Shown piece by piece: positions 1 to 8,840 of a DNA stretch of 64,000 nt. Numbering within the stretch: the stretch's first letter is position 1; every line of letters begins with the position of its first letter. Source of the DNA: an uncultured Planctomycetaceae bacterium. Its GTDB lineage: Bacteria; Planctomycetota; Planctomycetia; Pirellulales; Thermoguttaceae. A program made the position numbers and the translations under genes. The DNA lies in NCBI GenBank assembly GCA_946408825.1, contig CAMJTU010000020.1, positions 1 through 64,000 of the forward strand. The letters are read 5' to 3'. The notes beneath the pieces are model-generated. The model ran no database searches and was not told the DNA's origin. It saw only the letters and a program-made list of their open reading frames with translations.

Positions 1-2
1 AA

Positions 3-1619
3 ACTGACGATACGCCTGTCGCCGAAGAGGAAACTATCGATCTCGATTCCGACGAAGCGCCGGTCGTTGAAGAAGAAACGGTCGAACCGGAATCCGACGA
101 TACGCCTGTCGTAGAAGAGGAAACTATCGATCTCGATTCCGACGACGCCCCGATCGTCGAAGAAGATGCGACCGACCCCGAAACTGACGATACGCCTGTC
201 GCCGAAGAGGAAACTATCGATCTCGATTCCGACGACGCCCAGGTCGCCGAAGAAGAAACGGTCGAACCGGAATCCGACGATACGCCTGTCGTCGATGAAG
301 AAACGGTCGAACCCGAAACCGACGATATGCCTGTCGCCGAAGAGGAAACGATAGATCTCGATTCCGACGACGCCCCGATCGTCGAAGAAGAAGCGACCGA
401 ACCCGAAACTGACGATGCGCCTGTCGCCGAAGAAGAAACGATCGATCTCGATTCCGACGAAGCGCCGGTCGTTGAAGAAGAAACGGTCGAACCCGAAACC
501 GACGATACGCCGGTCGTAGAAGAAGAAACGATCGATCTCGATTCCGACGAAACGCCGGTCGTAGAAGAAGAAGCGGCGACTCCCGAGCCGACGAGTCAAG
601 AAAGCAACGCGACGCCGTCAGATTCCGGCGTTAAAACAGTCGAGAAAAAAGAAGAGAACACGCCTCCGCCGCCAAAGAAAGCGCATCCGTCGTATTCCAT
701 TCTCGACTATGGCGTGACGCATCCTCCCAAGCGTCCTGAAACGCCGACGCAAACGCCCTCAAAGGACGAACCCCGTCCTTCTCAATCTCAAACGGCTCCG
801 AAACGGCGTCCTCAATATTCTTTGGGATCCACGCTCGAACGCAAGGTCGAGGTCGCGAATCCGAAGACGGACGTCGATTTCCGACACGACCGGAAGACTG
901 CTCTCGACGTCGCCCCTAAAGCGAAAGAAGAAGAAAAGCCCGTCCAGATCAATCCCTCTCGCGCGTCCTTCTCCATTGCTCAGACGGGCCCCCTCGTCTT
1001 TAACTCGCCTCAGCGGGTCAAATCGAACGCGACGGAGGAAAAGGCGGGACTCTCCGTCGAGTCCGTCGGAAACGACCTCTCGCTCCGAGACGACAAAGAA
1101 GAAAGGTACGGCCGCGCTCTCAGACGCTACGTCCGTAACGCCGCGCCGTCCCCGCAGTCGGCGACGAAGCCGACTCAAAACGTCCCTCCGACTCCTAAAT
1201 TGTCTTTGTCGCAGCCCCAACCGTCGGAACAGCCCACGTCCACGCCGGTCGCGCAACCGTCGGCGCCGCCCGAGCCGTCTCTTCAGAAGCCGACCGAGCC
1301 TGAACCTGTCGTTAAATCGGCTCCGATTCAGGCGCCGTCCGGCTCCTCGGCTCCTGCCGAAGTCCGAGCGCCTAAGCTTGTCGTCGATTCGGAGGAAGAC
1401 CGCCGCTTTACCGAGAATTTTGCCGCGAGCTTTAATCGAACGCTTGACGAAACGATTCACGAAAAACCGACTAGTCACGAAAAAACGTACTTGCCGGATC
1501 TCGACGATCGAACGAGCGCGAAAGAACACAAAAATGGAGCCGACGCAGGTCAAGACTCCAATTCAGACGCCAGCGGAAAGAAACACGGCTTTTTCACGAG
1601 AATCTTTGGGAAAAAGTAA
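3..1619 (+). CDS. Acidic tandem-repeat, proline-rich protein (5' end outside window)
   Basis: Unknown function. The reading frame is open from the first bases, so the true start lies left of the window; an ATG at 327 lies inside a repeat unit and is not a convincing start. The visible 538 residues have three parts: 13 tandem 15-residue Glu/Asp-rich units (to about residue 198); a low-complexity Pro/Ser/Lys/Thr-rich middle; and a short basic-hydrophobic tail ending HGFFTRIFGKK. No catalytic motif or membrane segment is visible. Such composition suits an extended linker or scaffold, perhaps the tail of a larger envelope or cytoskeletal protein, but that is inference. A candidate promoter for the next gene follows the stop codon. 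Confidence 0.7.
   Translation, partial: TDDTPVAEEETIDLDSDEAPVVEEETVEPESDDTPVVEEETIDLDSDDAPIVEEDATDPETDDTPVAEEETIDLDSDDAQVAEEETVEPESDDTPVVDEETVEPETDDMPVAEEETIDLDSDDAPIVEEEATEPETDDAPVAEEETIDLDSDEAPVVEEETVEPETDDTPVVEEETIDLDSDETPVVEEEAATPEPTSQESNATPSDSGVKTVEKKEENTPPPPKKAHPSYSILDYGVTHPPKRPETPTQTPSKDEPRPSQSQTAPKRRPQYSLGSTLERKVEVANPKTDVDFRHDRKTALDVAPKAKEEEKPVQINPSRASFSIAQTGPLVFNSPQRVKSNATEEKAGLSVESVGNDLSLRDDKEERYGRALRRYVRNAAPSPQSATKPTQNVPPTPKLSLSQPQPSEQPTSTPVAQPSAPPEPSLQKPTEPEPVVKSAPIQAPSGSSAPAEVRAPKLVVDSEEDRRFTENFAASFNRTLDETIHEKPTSHEKTYLPDLDDRTSAKEHKNGADAGQDSNSDASGKKHGFFTRIFGKK
12..596 (+). repeat. 13 tandem 45-bp coding repeats
   Basis: Thirteen in-frame 45-bp units start at 12, 57, 102, 147, 192, 237, 282, 327, 372, 417, 462, 507 and 552. 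Two versions largely alternate: type A encodes (T/A)PVxEEETIDLDSDD, type B encodes (A/T)PVVEEETVEPETDD. Neighbouring A-B pairs are almost identical at the DNA level, giving a 90-bp higher-order period and implying recent expansion by unequal crossing-over or slippage. Unit 7 (282) breaks the alternation. Unit 13 is diverged. Confidence 0.9.
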
Positions 1620-1643
1620 CTAAAGCGCCTCGGGATCTAACGC

Positions 1644-1672
1644 TTGCGTAGCCGCTCTCTCCTTGCTAGAAT
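1644..1672 (+). promoter_or_regulatory. Candidate sigma70-type promoter for the GH106 gene
   Basis: TTGCGT at 1644-1649, a 17-bp spacer, then TAGAAT at 1667-1672, about 80 bp before the ATG at 1753. The -10 is good and the -35 moderate. Prediction by eye only. Confidence 0.4.
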
Positions 1673-1752
1673 GAACGGAGCCGTTTCGGCGAGTTTCACA
1701 TTCCGCATCGTCGGCGTCGAATAATCGGCGCCCCTTAGGAGCAGGGTTCGTT

Positions 1753-4700
1753 ATGAAAAAAATATCTTTCTTTGCCTTGCGCGGCTTCGCTACGCTGTTT
1801 GCCGCGCTGGCGTTCTCCTTGTCCGTCTCTTCCGTCGCGACCGCCTCTGACGACGGCGCTAGCCTTCTCGACGCCTTTACGAACCCGCCTGAGAGCGCAA
1901 AACCGGGCGTCTACTGGTTCTTTCTCGACGGCAATCTTTCAAAAGAAGGAATGCGCGCCGATCTTGACGCGCTCAAAAACGCAGGTCTTGGTCGCGCCAT
2001 CATGATGGAGGCGGACCAAGGCGGTCCGCGCGGAAACGTCGGCTATATGTCCCCGGAATGGCTCGAATGCTGGCGCGACGCGGCGCGTCATGCGGAAGAA
2101 CTTGATATTGACCTTACGACAAGCGTCGGCCCCGGATGGTGCGGCGCCGGCGGTCCGTGGATCGACCCGGATCATTCGATGCAGCACCTGCGCGCTTCGG
2201 AAACCCGCGTCGAAGGCGGAAAAACCGTCGAAGTCGCGCTCCCCGTCCCGACGCCCCGCGACCCCTATTTCGGACGCGGCTCCCTCGGTCCTTGCGCCGA
2301 CGTCTGGGCAAATTACTATCGCGACGTCGCCGTCGTCGCCTTTCCCACGCCTAAAAGCGATTTGCGGCTCCCCGACTGGGAGGAGAAAGCCCTGTTCTAT
2401 CGCCCGCCATACTCCTCGACGCCCGGCGTCAAACCCTATCTCACGCCGATTACCGACGAACCCGACCTCGAAAAATACGACGACGCGATCATTCCCCTCG
2501 GCTCAATCCTCGATATCTCCGACAAAATGACGCCCGACGGAACGCTCCGATGGGACGTCCCCGAAGGAAACTGGACGATCCTGCGTCTCGGACGGCGTCT
2601 CACCGGACAGACGACCCGCCCCGCGCCCTCCTCCGCGCTCGGACTCGAATGCGATAAATTCGAACGAACTGGTATCGAAACGCACTTCGACGCGTTCGTC
2701 GACAAGCTCCTCGACGTCGCCCATTTCTCGACGCTCCACCACGACAGCTGGGAAATGTCGTCGCAGAACTGGTCGGAGCATTTCCGCGAGCTCTTCAAGA
2801 AAAGCCGGGGGTACGACCCGCTCCCATGGACCCCCGCGTTCTTCGGGCGAATCGTCGGAAGCGTCGAGGAGACGGAACGATTTCTATGGGACCTCCGCCG
2901 CGTCGGGCAGGAGCTTGTTTACGACGCGAACGTTTCGCGCATGAAGGAGCTTGCCGCCGAGCGCGGGCTCAAATTCTCCACGGAAGCGTACGACCTCAAT
3001 CCGGCGGGCGACCTCTGGCTCTTCCGCGCCGCCGACGTGCCGATGTGCGAGTTCTGGTCCGACGGCTACGGGTTCGACTCGCGTTTCAGCGTCTTTGAAG
3101 CGGTCTCGAGCGCCCATACCTGCGGACAGCCGATCGTCGGCGCGGAATCGTTCACGAGCTATCTCGACAAATGGCGCCAGAACCCCGGCGCCGCGAAGCG
3201 GCAAGGCGACTGGGCGTTCTGCGCCGGCGTCAACCGCTTCCTCTTCCACCGAATGTGTTCCCAGCCGAACGACGACGCGCCGGGGCTGTCCCTCGGTCCG
3301 CACGGGATGCACTTCGACCGCACCCAAACGTGGTTCCCGCTCCTCGGCGGAAAAGAGGGCTATTCGGAATACATGACGCGCGTCCAAAGCGTCCTTCAGC
3401 GCGGACTTCCAACCGCCGACGTCTTATTCCTCGACCAAGAGAAGGCGCCGACCGTCTACGTCGCGCCCGACTCCGCCTTCGCCGATTCCCCCTATAAGGA
3501 CAAATTCCTCTGGAATTTCGACGGTTGCTGTCCTCAAGTCCTCCTCGACCGCGCCGTCCTTCAAGACGGCAAAGTCGCGTTCCCCGGCGGCGCGACCTAT
3601 TCCGTCGTCGTCCTCCCGCAGACGCGTGAAATGACCGTCGAACTCGCCGAAAAGCTCCTTGAACTCAAAAACGCGGGCGTTCCGATAATCGGCGCGAAGC
3701 CCGTGCGAACCCCCGGGCTCGCGAACCGCAAGGAGAACGACGCGCGGCTCAAGGCGCTCGTCGACCAAATCTGGTCCGGCGAAAACGCGCCGACCGTCCC
3801 GGAATACAAGAGCCAATATCTCGACGACTCCGCGATGCGCGCGCTGACCGGCGCGCAGTGGCTCTGGAGCGGCGAATGGAACAAAGCCGCCGTCGGCGCG
3901 ACGGAAACCTTCGTGAAGAAGCTAGAATTCGCACAGACCCCGAAGGAAGCGACCGTCACGGTCGCCGCCGACAACGACGCGACGCTCCGCGTCAACGGCA
4001 AGGTCGTCAGTGAAGGCGGAGATTTCCGCACCCCGAAAGCGACCGACGTCGCGCCGTTCCTCAAGTCGGGCGAGAACGAGATCGCGATTACCGTCGTCAA
4101 CACGGGAGACGCCCCGAATCCGGCGGGCGTGATCGCCGCGATCTCGATCGACGGGAAGACGATCGGAACCGACGCGTCGTGGACGACGCTCGACGTCAAA
4201 GGCGCCCCGATCCCGACCGCGACGCTCGGCGCCTTCGACGCCGCCCCGTGGAATATGCGATACGCGCGCGTCTTCGACCGCACCGCGAACTATCCCGACT
4301 GGTCTTATGTCAAGGCGGAACTCGTCAAACGCCGAATCGCGCCCGACTTCGCGGCGGAAACGCTCGACCGCGACGAACCCTCTTACGTCGACGTGCGATG
4401 GATTCACAAACGCGACGGCGACGCCGACGTCTACTTTATCGCCAACACGACGGACGCGCCGCTCCGCGCCAAGTGCTATTTCCGCGTCGCCGGAAAGTCC
4501 GCGCAACTCTGGAACCCGCTTTCGGGCAAACGTTACGCGCTCGAGGTCGAGCCGTCCGCGATCCCGGAAACGCTCTTCGAACGCCGCGACGGCGACCGCG
4601 CCGAACACAGCGCCGCGACGATAACCTTCGACCCGGCGCAGAGTTGGTTCGTCGTCTTCACGTCCGACGACGCCGAAACGAGCGCGCTCCCTCCCGCGTC

Positions 4701-5250
4701 CGCGATCTTCGCGAAGAAAGAAACCCGCGTCCTGCTCGATTTGTCGAAAGACTGGACCGCAACCTTCAACCAGAACGAAGCCGCGAACCGCGACTTTGCG
4801 CGCGGGCAAGAAAAGACCGTCCGTTTCGACGCGCTCGAAGATTGGTCGAAGTCGGACGACGAGTATCTCCGGCATTATTCCGGGCGCGCGGTCTATCGCA
4901 AGACGTTCGACCTTCCGGGGGGCGCGCCGCAGACGGGCGTTATCGCGCTGACGTTTGACGACGTCGCCGTGATGGCGAGGGTCGAGCTGAACGGTCAGGA
5001 GCTGCAAACGCTCTGGACGAAGCCATGGCGCGTCGAGGTTCCGGCGTCGCTCTTGAAGGCGTCGGGGAACGAGCTGAAGGTCGTCGTCGCGAACCTGTGG
5101 TGCAACCGTCTGATCGGCGACGCGTCGCTCCCGGCGGAGGAACGCTTCACGCGGTCGTCGAACCCGATGTGGGGTCCTGGCGACGAACAGCTGCTGCGCT
5201 CCGGACTCGTCGGCAAGGCGTCCCTCGTCGTCGAGACGCCCGCTGAATAA
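1753..5250 (+). CDS. Secreted GH106-type alpha-L-rhamnosidase
   Basis: Probable exported glycoside hydrolase releasing terminal alpha-L-rhamnose from plant or pectic glycans. The 1165-residue protein starts with a Sec signal peptide (Lys-Lys, hydrophobic core, Ala-x-Ala near residue 31). It then shows the family's N-terminal block: PPxSAKPGVYWFFLDGNLSKEGM, followed by a D-x-D-A-L-K-N-A-G-L-G strand-helix unit, as in Glyco_hydro_106. The middle is a TIM-barrel-like region with Trp-rich loops. The last ~200 residues resemble galactose-binding/jelly-roll beta-sandwich domains (RAVYRKTFDLPGG, then VELNGQ). Length fits GH106 enzymes. AGGAG at 1737-1741 supports this start. It is monocistronic and closed by the terminator at 5276-5314. 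Substrate is inferred from the family only. Confidence 0.8.
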   Translation: MKKISFFALRGFATLFAALAFSLSVSSVATASDDGASLLDAFTNPPESAKPGVYWFFLDGNLSKEGMRADLDALKNAGLGRAIMMEADQGGPRGNVGYMSPEWLECWRDAARHAEELDIDLTTSVGPGWCGAGGPWIDPDHSMQHLRASETRVEGGKTVEVALPVPTPRDPYFGRGSLGPCADVWANYYRDVAVVAFPTPKSDLRLPDWEEKALFYRPPYSSTPGVKPYLTPITDEPDLEKYDDAIIPLGSILDISDKMTPDGTLRWDVPEGNWTILRLGRRLTGQTTRPAPSSALGLECDKFERTGIETHFDAFVDKLLDVAHFSTLHHDSWEMSSQNWSEHFRELFKKSRGYDPLPWTPAFFGRIVGSVEETERFLWDLRRVGQELVYDANVSRMKELAAERGLKFSTEAYDLNPAGDLWLFRAADVPMCEFWSDGYGFDSRFSVFEAVSSAHTCGQPIVGAESFTSYLDKWRQNPGAAKRQGDWAFCAGVNRFLFHRMCSQPNDDAPGLSLGPHGMHFDRTQTWFPLLGGKEGYSEYMTRVQSVLQRGLPTADVLFLDQEKAPTVYVAPDSAFADSPYKDKFLWNFDGCCPQVLLDRAVLQDGKVAFPGGATYSVVVLPQTREMTVELAEKLLELKNAGVPIIGAKPVRTPGLANRKENDARLKALVDQIWSGENAPTVPEYKSQYLDDSAMRALTGAQWLWSGEWNKAAVGATETFVKKLEFAQTPKEATVTVAADNDATLRVNGKVVSEGGDFRTPKATDVAPFLKSGENEIAITVVNTGDAPNPAGVIAAISIDGKTIGTDASWTTLDVKGAPIPTATLGAFDAAPWNMRYARVFDRTANYPDWSYVKAELVKRRIAPDFAAETLDRDEPSYVDVRWIHKRDGDADVYFIANTTDAPLRAKCYFRVAGKSAQLWNPLSGKRYALEVEPSAIPETLFERRDGDRAEHSAATITFDPAQSWFVVFTSDDAETSALPPASAIFAKKETRVLLDLSKDWTATFNQNEAANRDFARGQEKTVRFDALEDWSKSDDEYLRHYSGRAVYRKTFDLPGGAPQTGVIALTFDDVAVMARVELNGQELQTLWTKPWRVEVPASLLKASGNELKVVVANLWCNRLIGDASLPAEERFTRSSNPMWGPGDEQLLRSGLVGKASLVVETPAE

Positions 5251-5275
5251 CGGGGGCGGACGTTTCAGAAACGCA

Positions 5276-5314
5276 AAAACCGCGCGCGACGCAATTTCGG
5301 TCGGGCGCGGTTTT
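5276..5314. terminator. Bidirectional intrinsic terminator between convergent genes
   Basis: AAAACCGCGC (5276-5285) pairs with GCGCGGTTTT (5305-5314). The A-run on one side and T-run on the other let it serve both the rhamnosidase gene and the convergent hydrolase gene. Confidence 0.8.
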
Positions 5315-5352
5315 CTTATTGTCGAAACGGAGCGTTTATCGCGACGTCCGGC

Positions 5353-6450
5353 TCATTTCAGGTTCGTCTTGTAGAAATCTTCGAGTTTATCAAAGGGGAT
5401 GACCTTCTTTTCGCCGCCGTCGTAAAGGTCGGTGTGCGACGCGCCGGGGATAATGAGGAGCTCTTTATTCTCCGGGTTCGGGTTGTCTTTGACCATATTG
5501 GCGTAGGCGTCGCGACCGAAGTAGCAGGAGTGCGCTTTGTCGCCGTGGACGACGAGGACGGCGCTGCGGATCTCGTTGGAATACTTCAAGATAGGCTGAT
5601 TAAAGAAGGAGAGACAGCCGATCGCGTTCCACCCTTCGTTCGAGTTGAGGGAACGTTTATGGTATCCGCGCGGGGTTTTGTAGTAATCGTAGTAATCCTT
5701 GACGAAGAAGGGCGCGTCTTCGGGGAGCGGATCGACGACGCCTCCGGCGCGTTTGTAGGAGCCGCTCTTATAGTCGGCGGTGCGCTGCGCGTTGAGCGCT
5801 TCTTTCTTGGCGAACCGCGCCGCTTCGGTATTCTCGGAATCGAAGTAGCCGTTCGCGGAGACGCGGGTCATATCGTACATCGTCGACGCGACCGTCGCTT
5901 TAATCCGGGTATCGAGCGCGGCGGCGTTGATCGCGAGGCCGCCCCAGCCGCAGATTCCAAGGATTCCGATGCGATTCGGATCGACTTTGTCGTTCGTCGA
6001 AAGGAAATCGACCGCCGCTTGGAAGTCTTCCGTATTGATATCGGGCGACGCCATATATCGCGGCTGACCGCCGCTTTCGCCGGTGAAGGACGGGTCGAAC
6101 GCGATCGTGAGGAACCCGCGCTCGGCAAGGGTTTGCGCATAGAGTCCGGAACACTGTTCCTTGACCGCGCCGAAGGGACCGCACACGGCGATCGCGGGAA
6201 GTTTCCCTTCCGCGCCTTTCGGAACGTACATATCCGCCGCAAGAGTTATCCCATAGCGATTGTGGAACATGACCTTACAATGATTGACCTTATCGCTCTT
6301 CGGGAACGTCTTATCCCAATCTTGCGTCAGTTTAAGTTCTTCCATAACAAAAGTTCCTTCCTGTTGAGCGACGGCGACGTCGGCGTTCAAGACGACAATG
6401 ACAGCGGCAAACGCCGCGACAATCGAAAACACGTTAAAAAGCGTCCTCAT
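5353..6450 (-). CDS. Secreted alpha/beta-hydrolase
   Basis: Exported alpha/beta-hydrolase of unknown substrate, 365 residues from the ATG at 6450. A GGAG at 6459-6462 precedes that ATG; an upstream in-frame TTG at 6468 is less likely. The N-terminus is a signal peptide (MRTLFNVFSIVAAF...ADVAVA). The fold is suggested by a DMYVPKG strand, an oxyanion-region CGPFGAVKEQ, an acid loop FDPSFTGESGG, the nucleophile-elbow-like GILGICGWGG, VLVVHGDKAHS, and a late His in PGASHTDLYD. At the elbow the candidate nucleophile is Cys in G-I-C-G-W-G-G rather than the Ser of GxSxG, as in dienelactone-hydrolase-like relatives. It lies next to a rhamnosidase, so deacylation of plant glycans is possible but unproven. 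Confidence 0.75.
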   Translation of the reverse strand: MRTLFNVFSIVAAFAAVIVVLNADVAVAQQEGTFVMEELKLTQDWDKTFPKSDKVNHCKVMFHNRYGITLAADMYVPKGAEGKLPAIAVCGPFGAVKEQCSGLYAQTLAERGFLTIAFDPSFTGESGGQPRYMASPDINTEDFQAAVDFLSTNDKVDPNRIGILGICGWGGLAINAAALDTRIKATVASTMYDMTRVSANGYFDSENTEAARFAKKEALNAQRTADYKSGSYKRAGGVVDPLPEDAPFFVKDYYDYYKTPRGYHKRSLNSNEGWNAIGCLSFFNQPILKYSNEIRSAVLVVHGDKAHSCYFGRDAYANMVKDNPNPENKELLIIPGASHTDLYDGGEKKVIPFDKLEDFYKTNLK

Positions 6451-6683
6451 GCGCTCGTTCTCCAACAAAAGCTTTCATAAAACAACCCGTTCAAGACGAC
6501 AAACGCTCAAACTTGGCGTGTAATTTTATCTCATAACGACCATTAAATCAACGATAACCGTTGAAAACCAAAATATTCGGAAATCGATCGACGACGAAGG
6601 CATATCGTTGACGCTGTGAATTGAAGAAGCGACAGAAATCGTTGAAATGAATTACTGACAATTTTCTGTCGCGCCCTAAGAAA

Positions 6684-6716
6684 ACGCCGCCATGACTTCC
6701 GTGGTCATGGCGGCGT
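6684..6716 (-). terminator. Intrinsic terminator after the phage-like gene pair
   Basis: A 13-bp perfect stem (6684-6696 with 6704-6716) begins a few bases beyond the stop codon at 6720 and is followed on the minus strand by TTTTCTTAG. Confidence 0.8.
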
Positions 6717-6719
6717 TCT

Positions 6720-7202
6720 TCAATATTCGAGTTCGTCGGCGGTTAGAAATTCGAGCGGCGAACTTGTTTTAGACGTTTTTTCGTTCGCGCTCTCTCGCGC
6801 ATATCCTCGGGCGCGCCCTTTCGTCTGGAGAAAGAATTGAATGAGTCGCGCGTTGCCTTTTTTAATCTCTTCAAACGCTTTGCCTTCGACAAAGTCGATC
6901 GCCCTTTCCTCGATCAGATCGACCTGACGCGCAAACTCAGAATCGTCTCGGCGCCACGCGAGATACTCTTCATAACGAACGTCGGCGCGCTTGCACGCAA
7001 AAAGCGCGATCCCGAGCGCGTCGGTCAGCGCTGCGAGCAACTCCGACTTTTTTTCTTCCGTCGAACGCGCGTCTTGACAGAAGTCGTCTGAAGACGTCTC
7101 TTCAACAACCGGTTCGACCGTCGGCGCCCCCTTCTTGACGGAACCGCGACTCTTTTGGCAGTTCTTTTTTTTCGACGCGACGCTAGTTGATTTTTTCGCC
7201 AT
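6720..7202 (-). CDS. Phage small-terminase-like protein
   Basis: 160 residues. The Lys/Ser-rich N-terminal ~35 residues look disordered. The rest matches the layout of phage small terminase (TerS-like) proteins: a helix KKSELLAALTDALGIALFACKRADV, then YEEYLAWRRDDSEFARQVDLIEERAIDFVEGKAFEEI, then KKGNARLIQFFLQTKGRARGY. The pattern of an HTH, an acidic helix and a conserved end in KGRxRGY is typical of DNA-recognition subunits. Its start overlaps the end of the upstream portal-like gene by 20 bp, so the two are translationally coupled. No large terminase, capsid or tail genes are nearby. Both genes are intact despite the isolation. An HTH regulator co-opted from a phage is an alternative. Confidence 0.65.
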   Translation of the reverse strand: MAKKSTSVASKKKNCQKSRGSVKKGAPTVEPVVEETSSDDFCQDARSTEEKKSELLAALTDALGIALFACKRADVRYEEYLAWRRDDSEFARQVDLIEERAIDFVEGKAFEEIKKGNARLIQFFLQTKGRARGYARESANEKTSKTSSPLEFLTADELEY

Positions 7203-8676
7203 TCTCCCCTCTCCGATCTTCTATAGCCTCCGACCCGTCCTGCTTCTGCTCCTCGTTGTCCTCGTACGACGGCAGCACGCCCGGCGCGGCCTTCTCCAAA
7301 AACGCGTACGCGCTGCGCCCGGAAAGCGTCTTCGTCTCCTGATTCGTCTTGAGCAACTCCACGACCGCGTCGAGCTGAACGTCCGCGCCGAGATAGGAAA
7401 CGTCGGGCGTATACGCGATTCGGCGCCGCGTTTCGTCGAGCGTCGCGCCCGACCATAACGACGCGAAACAGAGTTGCTCCTCGATCGCCCGCGCCCCGAC
7501 CTTGTCGATCGCCGCGATCGACGCGCTTCCCGTCGTCGTTCTGATTCGTAGCGATTCGCTCGACGAGTTCGCGCCCGCCCGCTCGATGAGATCGCGTATC
7601 GACGTATACCGAAGCGTCTCCCGCAGCTCCGTCTTCGCGTTGCGAAGTTCCGCCAGCCCGGCGCCCGACGTCTCCAAAATCGAGACCGTCACCGGCGTCG
7701 CGCCCGCGTTACGCGGCCAGACGACCCCGCCGAGCCGCACGCTCGTCGATTCCCGCGCCGCGTTGCAGACCGCAAGCGTCGGCGTCGCGTGAAAATACAG
7801 ACCCATCTTATACCAGCTGTCCACGACGTAATTCTCGACCGCAAGCCGCGCCACGTCCAAATACGGCGGACACGACCATTCGTCGATTCCAAGTTGCTCC
7901 ACGTTGCAGACCGTCAGCGGCACGAAAGGAAGCGTCGCGCCTTTGAACGTCGGATAAACGACCGACGAGCCCGAGGGACGGTCAAGATCGAACGCGCGCC
8001 ACTGGGCGTCCGCGTCGGCGCCCGTGAAGCGCGCCGTGTAATATCGCCCTTTCGCGTCGAGCGCGACGAGTCGCCGACGCGTTTCGCGGCGCCATTCTTT
8101 CGCAAATCGGTCGAACGTCCGCGTCGATTCGTCGAGAAGCGCCCAGCGTAGGACGGAAAAGGGCGTGTCCGCCCGCGCGTCGACCTCGCCGTCTAGAATC
8201 TTGCGCGGGGAATACTCCACGATTTGAAACGTCGGACGCAGTCCCTCGGGATCGGTCGCGACGTCGAGCAACATTCCGTAGCGCCCATAAAGGATCTGCG
8301 CGAAATTCAAACGCGCCTTGAGACCTGAGAGTCCGTCGTTGTAGCGGTTGCCCCAGTCGCGCAGTTCGAGAACCTCCGGCGCGCTTTCCTCGTCGTCGGC
8401 GACTCCGAACCGCGCTTGCGCGGGGTTGCGTTGCATGAGCCCGACGACGTCGTCGACGATCGGACGAAAGAAATTCTCGAAAGAAGCGACTTTGCGCCGA
8501 AACGCGTACCGAGATTCCGTAAACGTGACGCGTCCCGACCGGAGTTCCTCGCGTTCAAGAGATTGAATCGGCAGATACTCCTCCGCGTTCGGTCCTTCCT
8601 TGACGCGTTCCGCGCCGTGATAACAGTCTTCCACATAATCCCACAGCGGCGCGTGGCGAGCGTACTGAACGTTCAT
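7183..8676 (-). CDS. DUF4055-type phage portal-like protein
   Basis: 497 residues, no signal peptide. The N-terminus (W-x-x-V-x-D-C-Y-x-G, then EYLPIQSLEREE, then SRYAFRRKVASFENFFRPIVDDVVGLMQRNP) has the layout of DUF4055 phage proteins, which act in virion assembly at the portal position. The remainder is alpha/beta with a C-terminal Gln/Glu-rich tail. The start is supported by GGAGG at 8685-8689, eight bases upstream of the ATG. The gene overlaps the small-terminase-like gene, forming a two-gene operon. Codon use resembles that of its neighbours, so it may be a long-resident remnant or a domesticated module. The family call is by motif memory, not a search. Confidence 0.6.
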   Translation of the reverse strand: MNVQYARHAPLWDYVEDCYHGAERVKEGPNAEEYLPIQSLEREELRSGRVTFTESRYAFRRKVASFENFFRPIVDDVVGLMQRNPAQARFGVADDEESAPEVLELRDWGNRYNDGLSGLKARLNFAQILYGRYGMLLDVATDPEGLRPTFQIVEYSPRKILDGEVDARADTPFSVLRWALLDESTRTFDRFAKEWRRETRRRLVALDAKGRYYTARFTGADADAQWRAFDLDRPSGSSVVYPTFKGATLPFVPLTVCNVEQLGIDEWSCPPYLDVARLAVENYVVDSWYKMGLYFHATPTLAVCNAARESTSVRLGGVVWPRNAGATPVTVSILETSGAGLAELRNAKTELRETLRYTSIRDLIERAGANSSSESLRIRTTTGSASIAAIDKVGARAIEEQLCFASLWSGATLDETRRRIAYTPDVSYLGADVQLDAVVELLKTNQETKTLSGRSAYAFLEKAAPGVLPSYEDNEEQKQDGSEAIEDRRGENGEKIN

Positions 8677-8840
8677 TTCTCAATCCTCCGACGATAAAAG
8701 AACTGTCGCCGGAATAATCGAACGCCGCGCGAGTTTTAGAACGCAAATCCGCGGGCGGGAGAAAAAATGCGCCAAGATATAATCAAATCGCCGACGCACG
8801 TGAGGCCGCATACGATTCGCCGAGAGTCGATTTTCAGAAA

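Noticed and set aside
3922..5007. 361-codon open frame opposite the GH106 gene
   Set aside because: Arg/Val/Asp-rich translation with no motifs, antisense to a well-supported enzyme.
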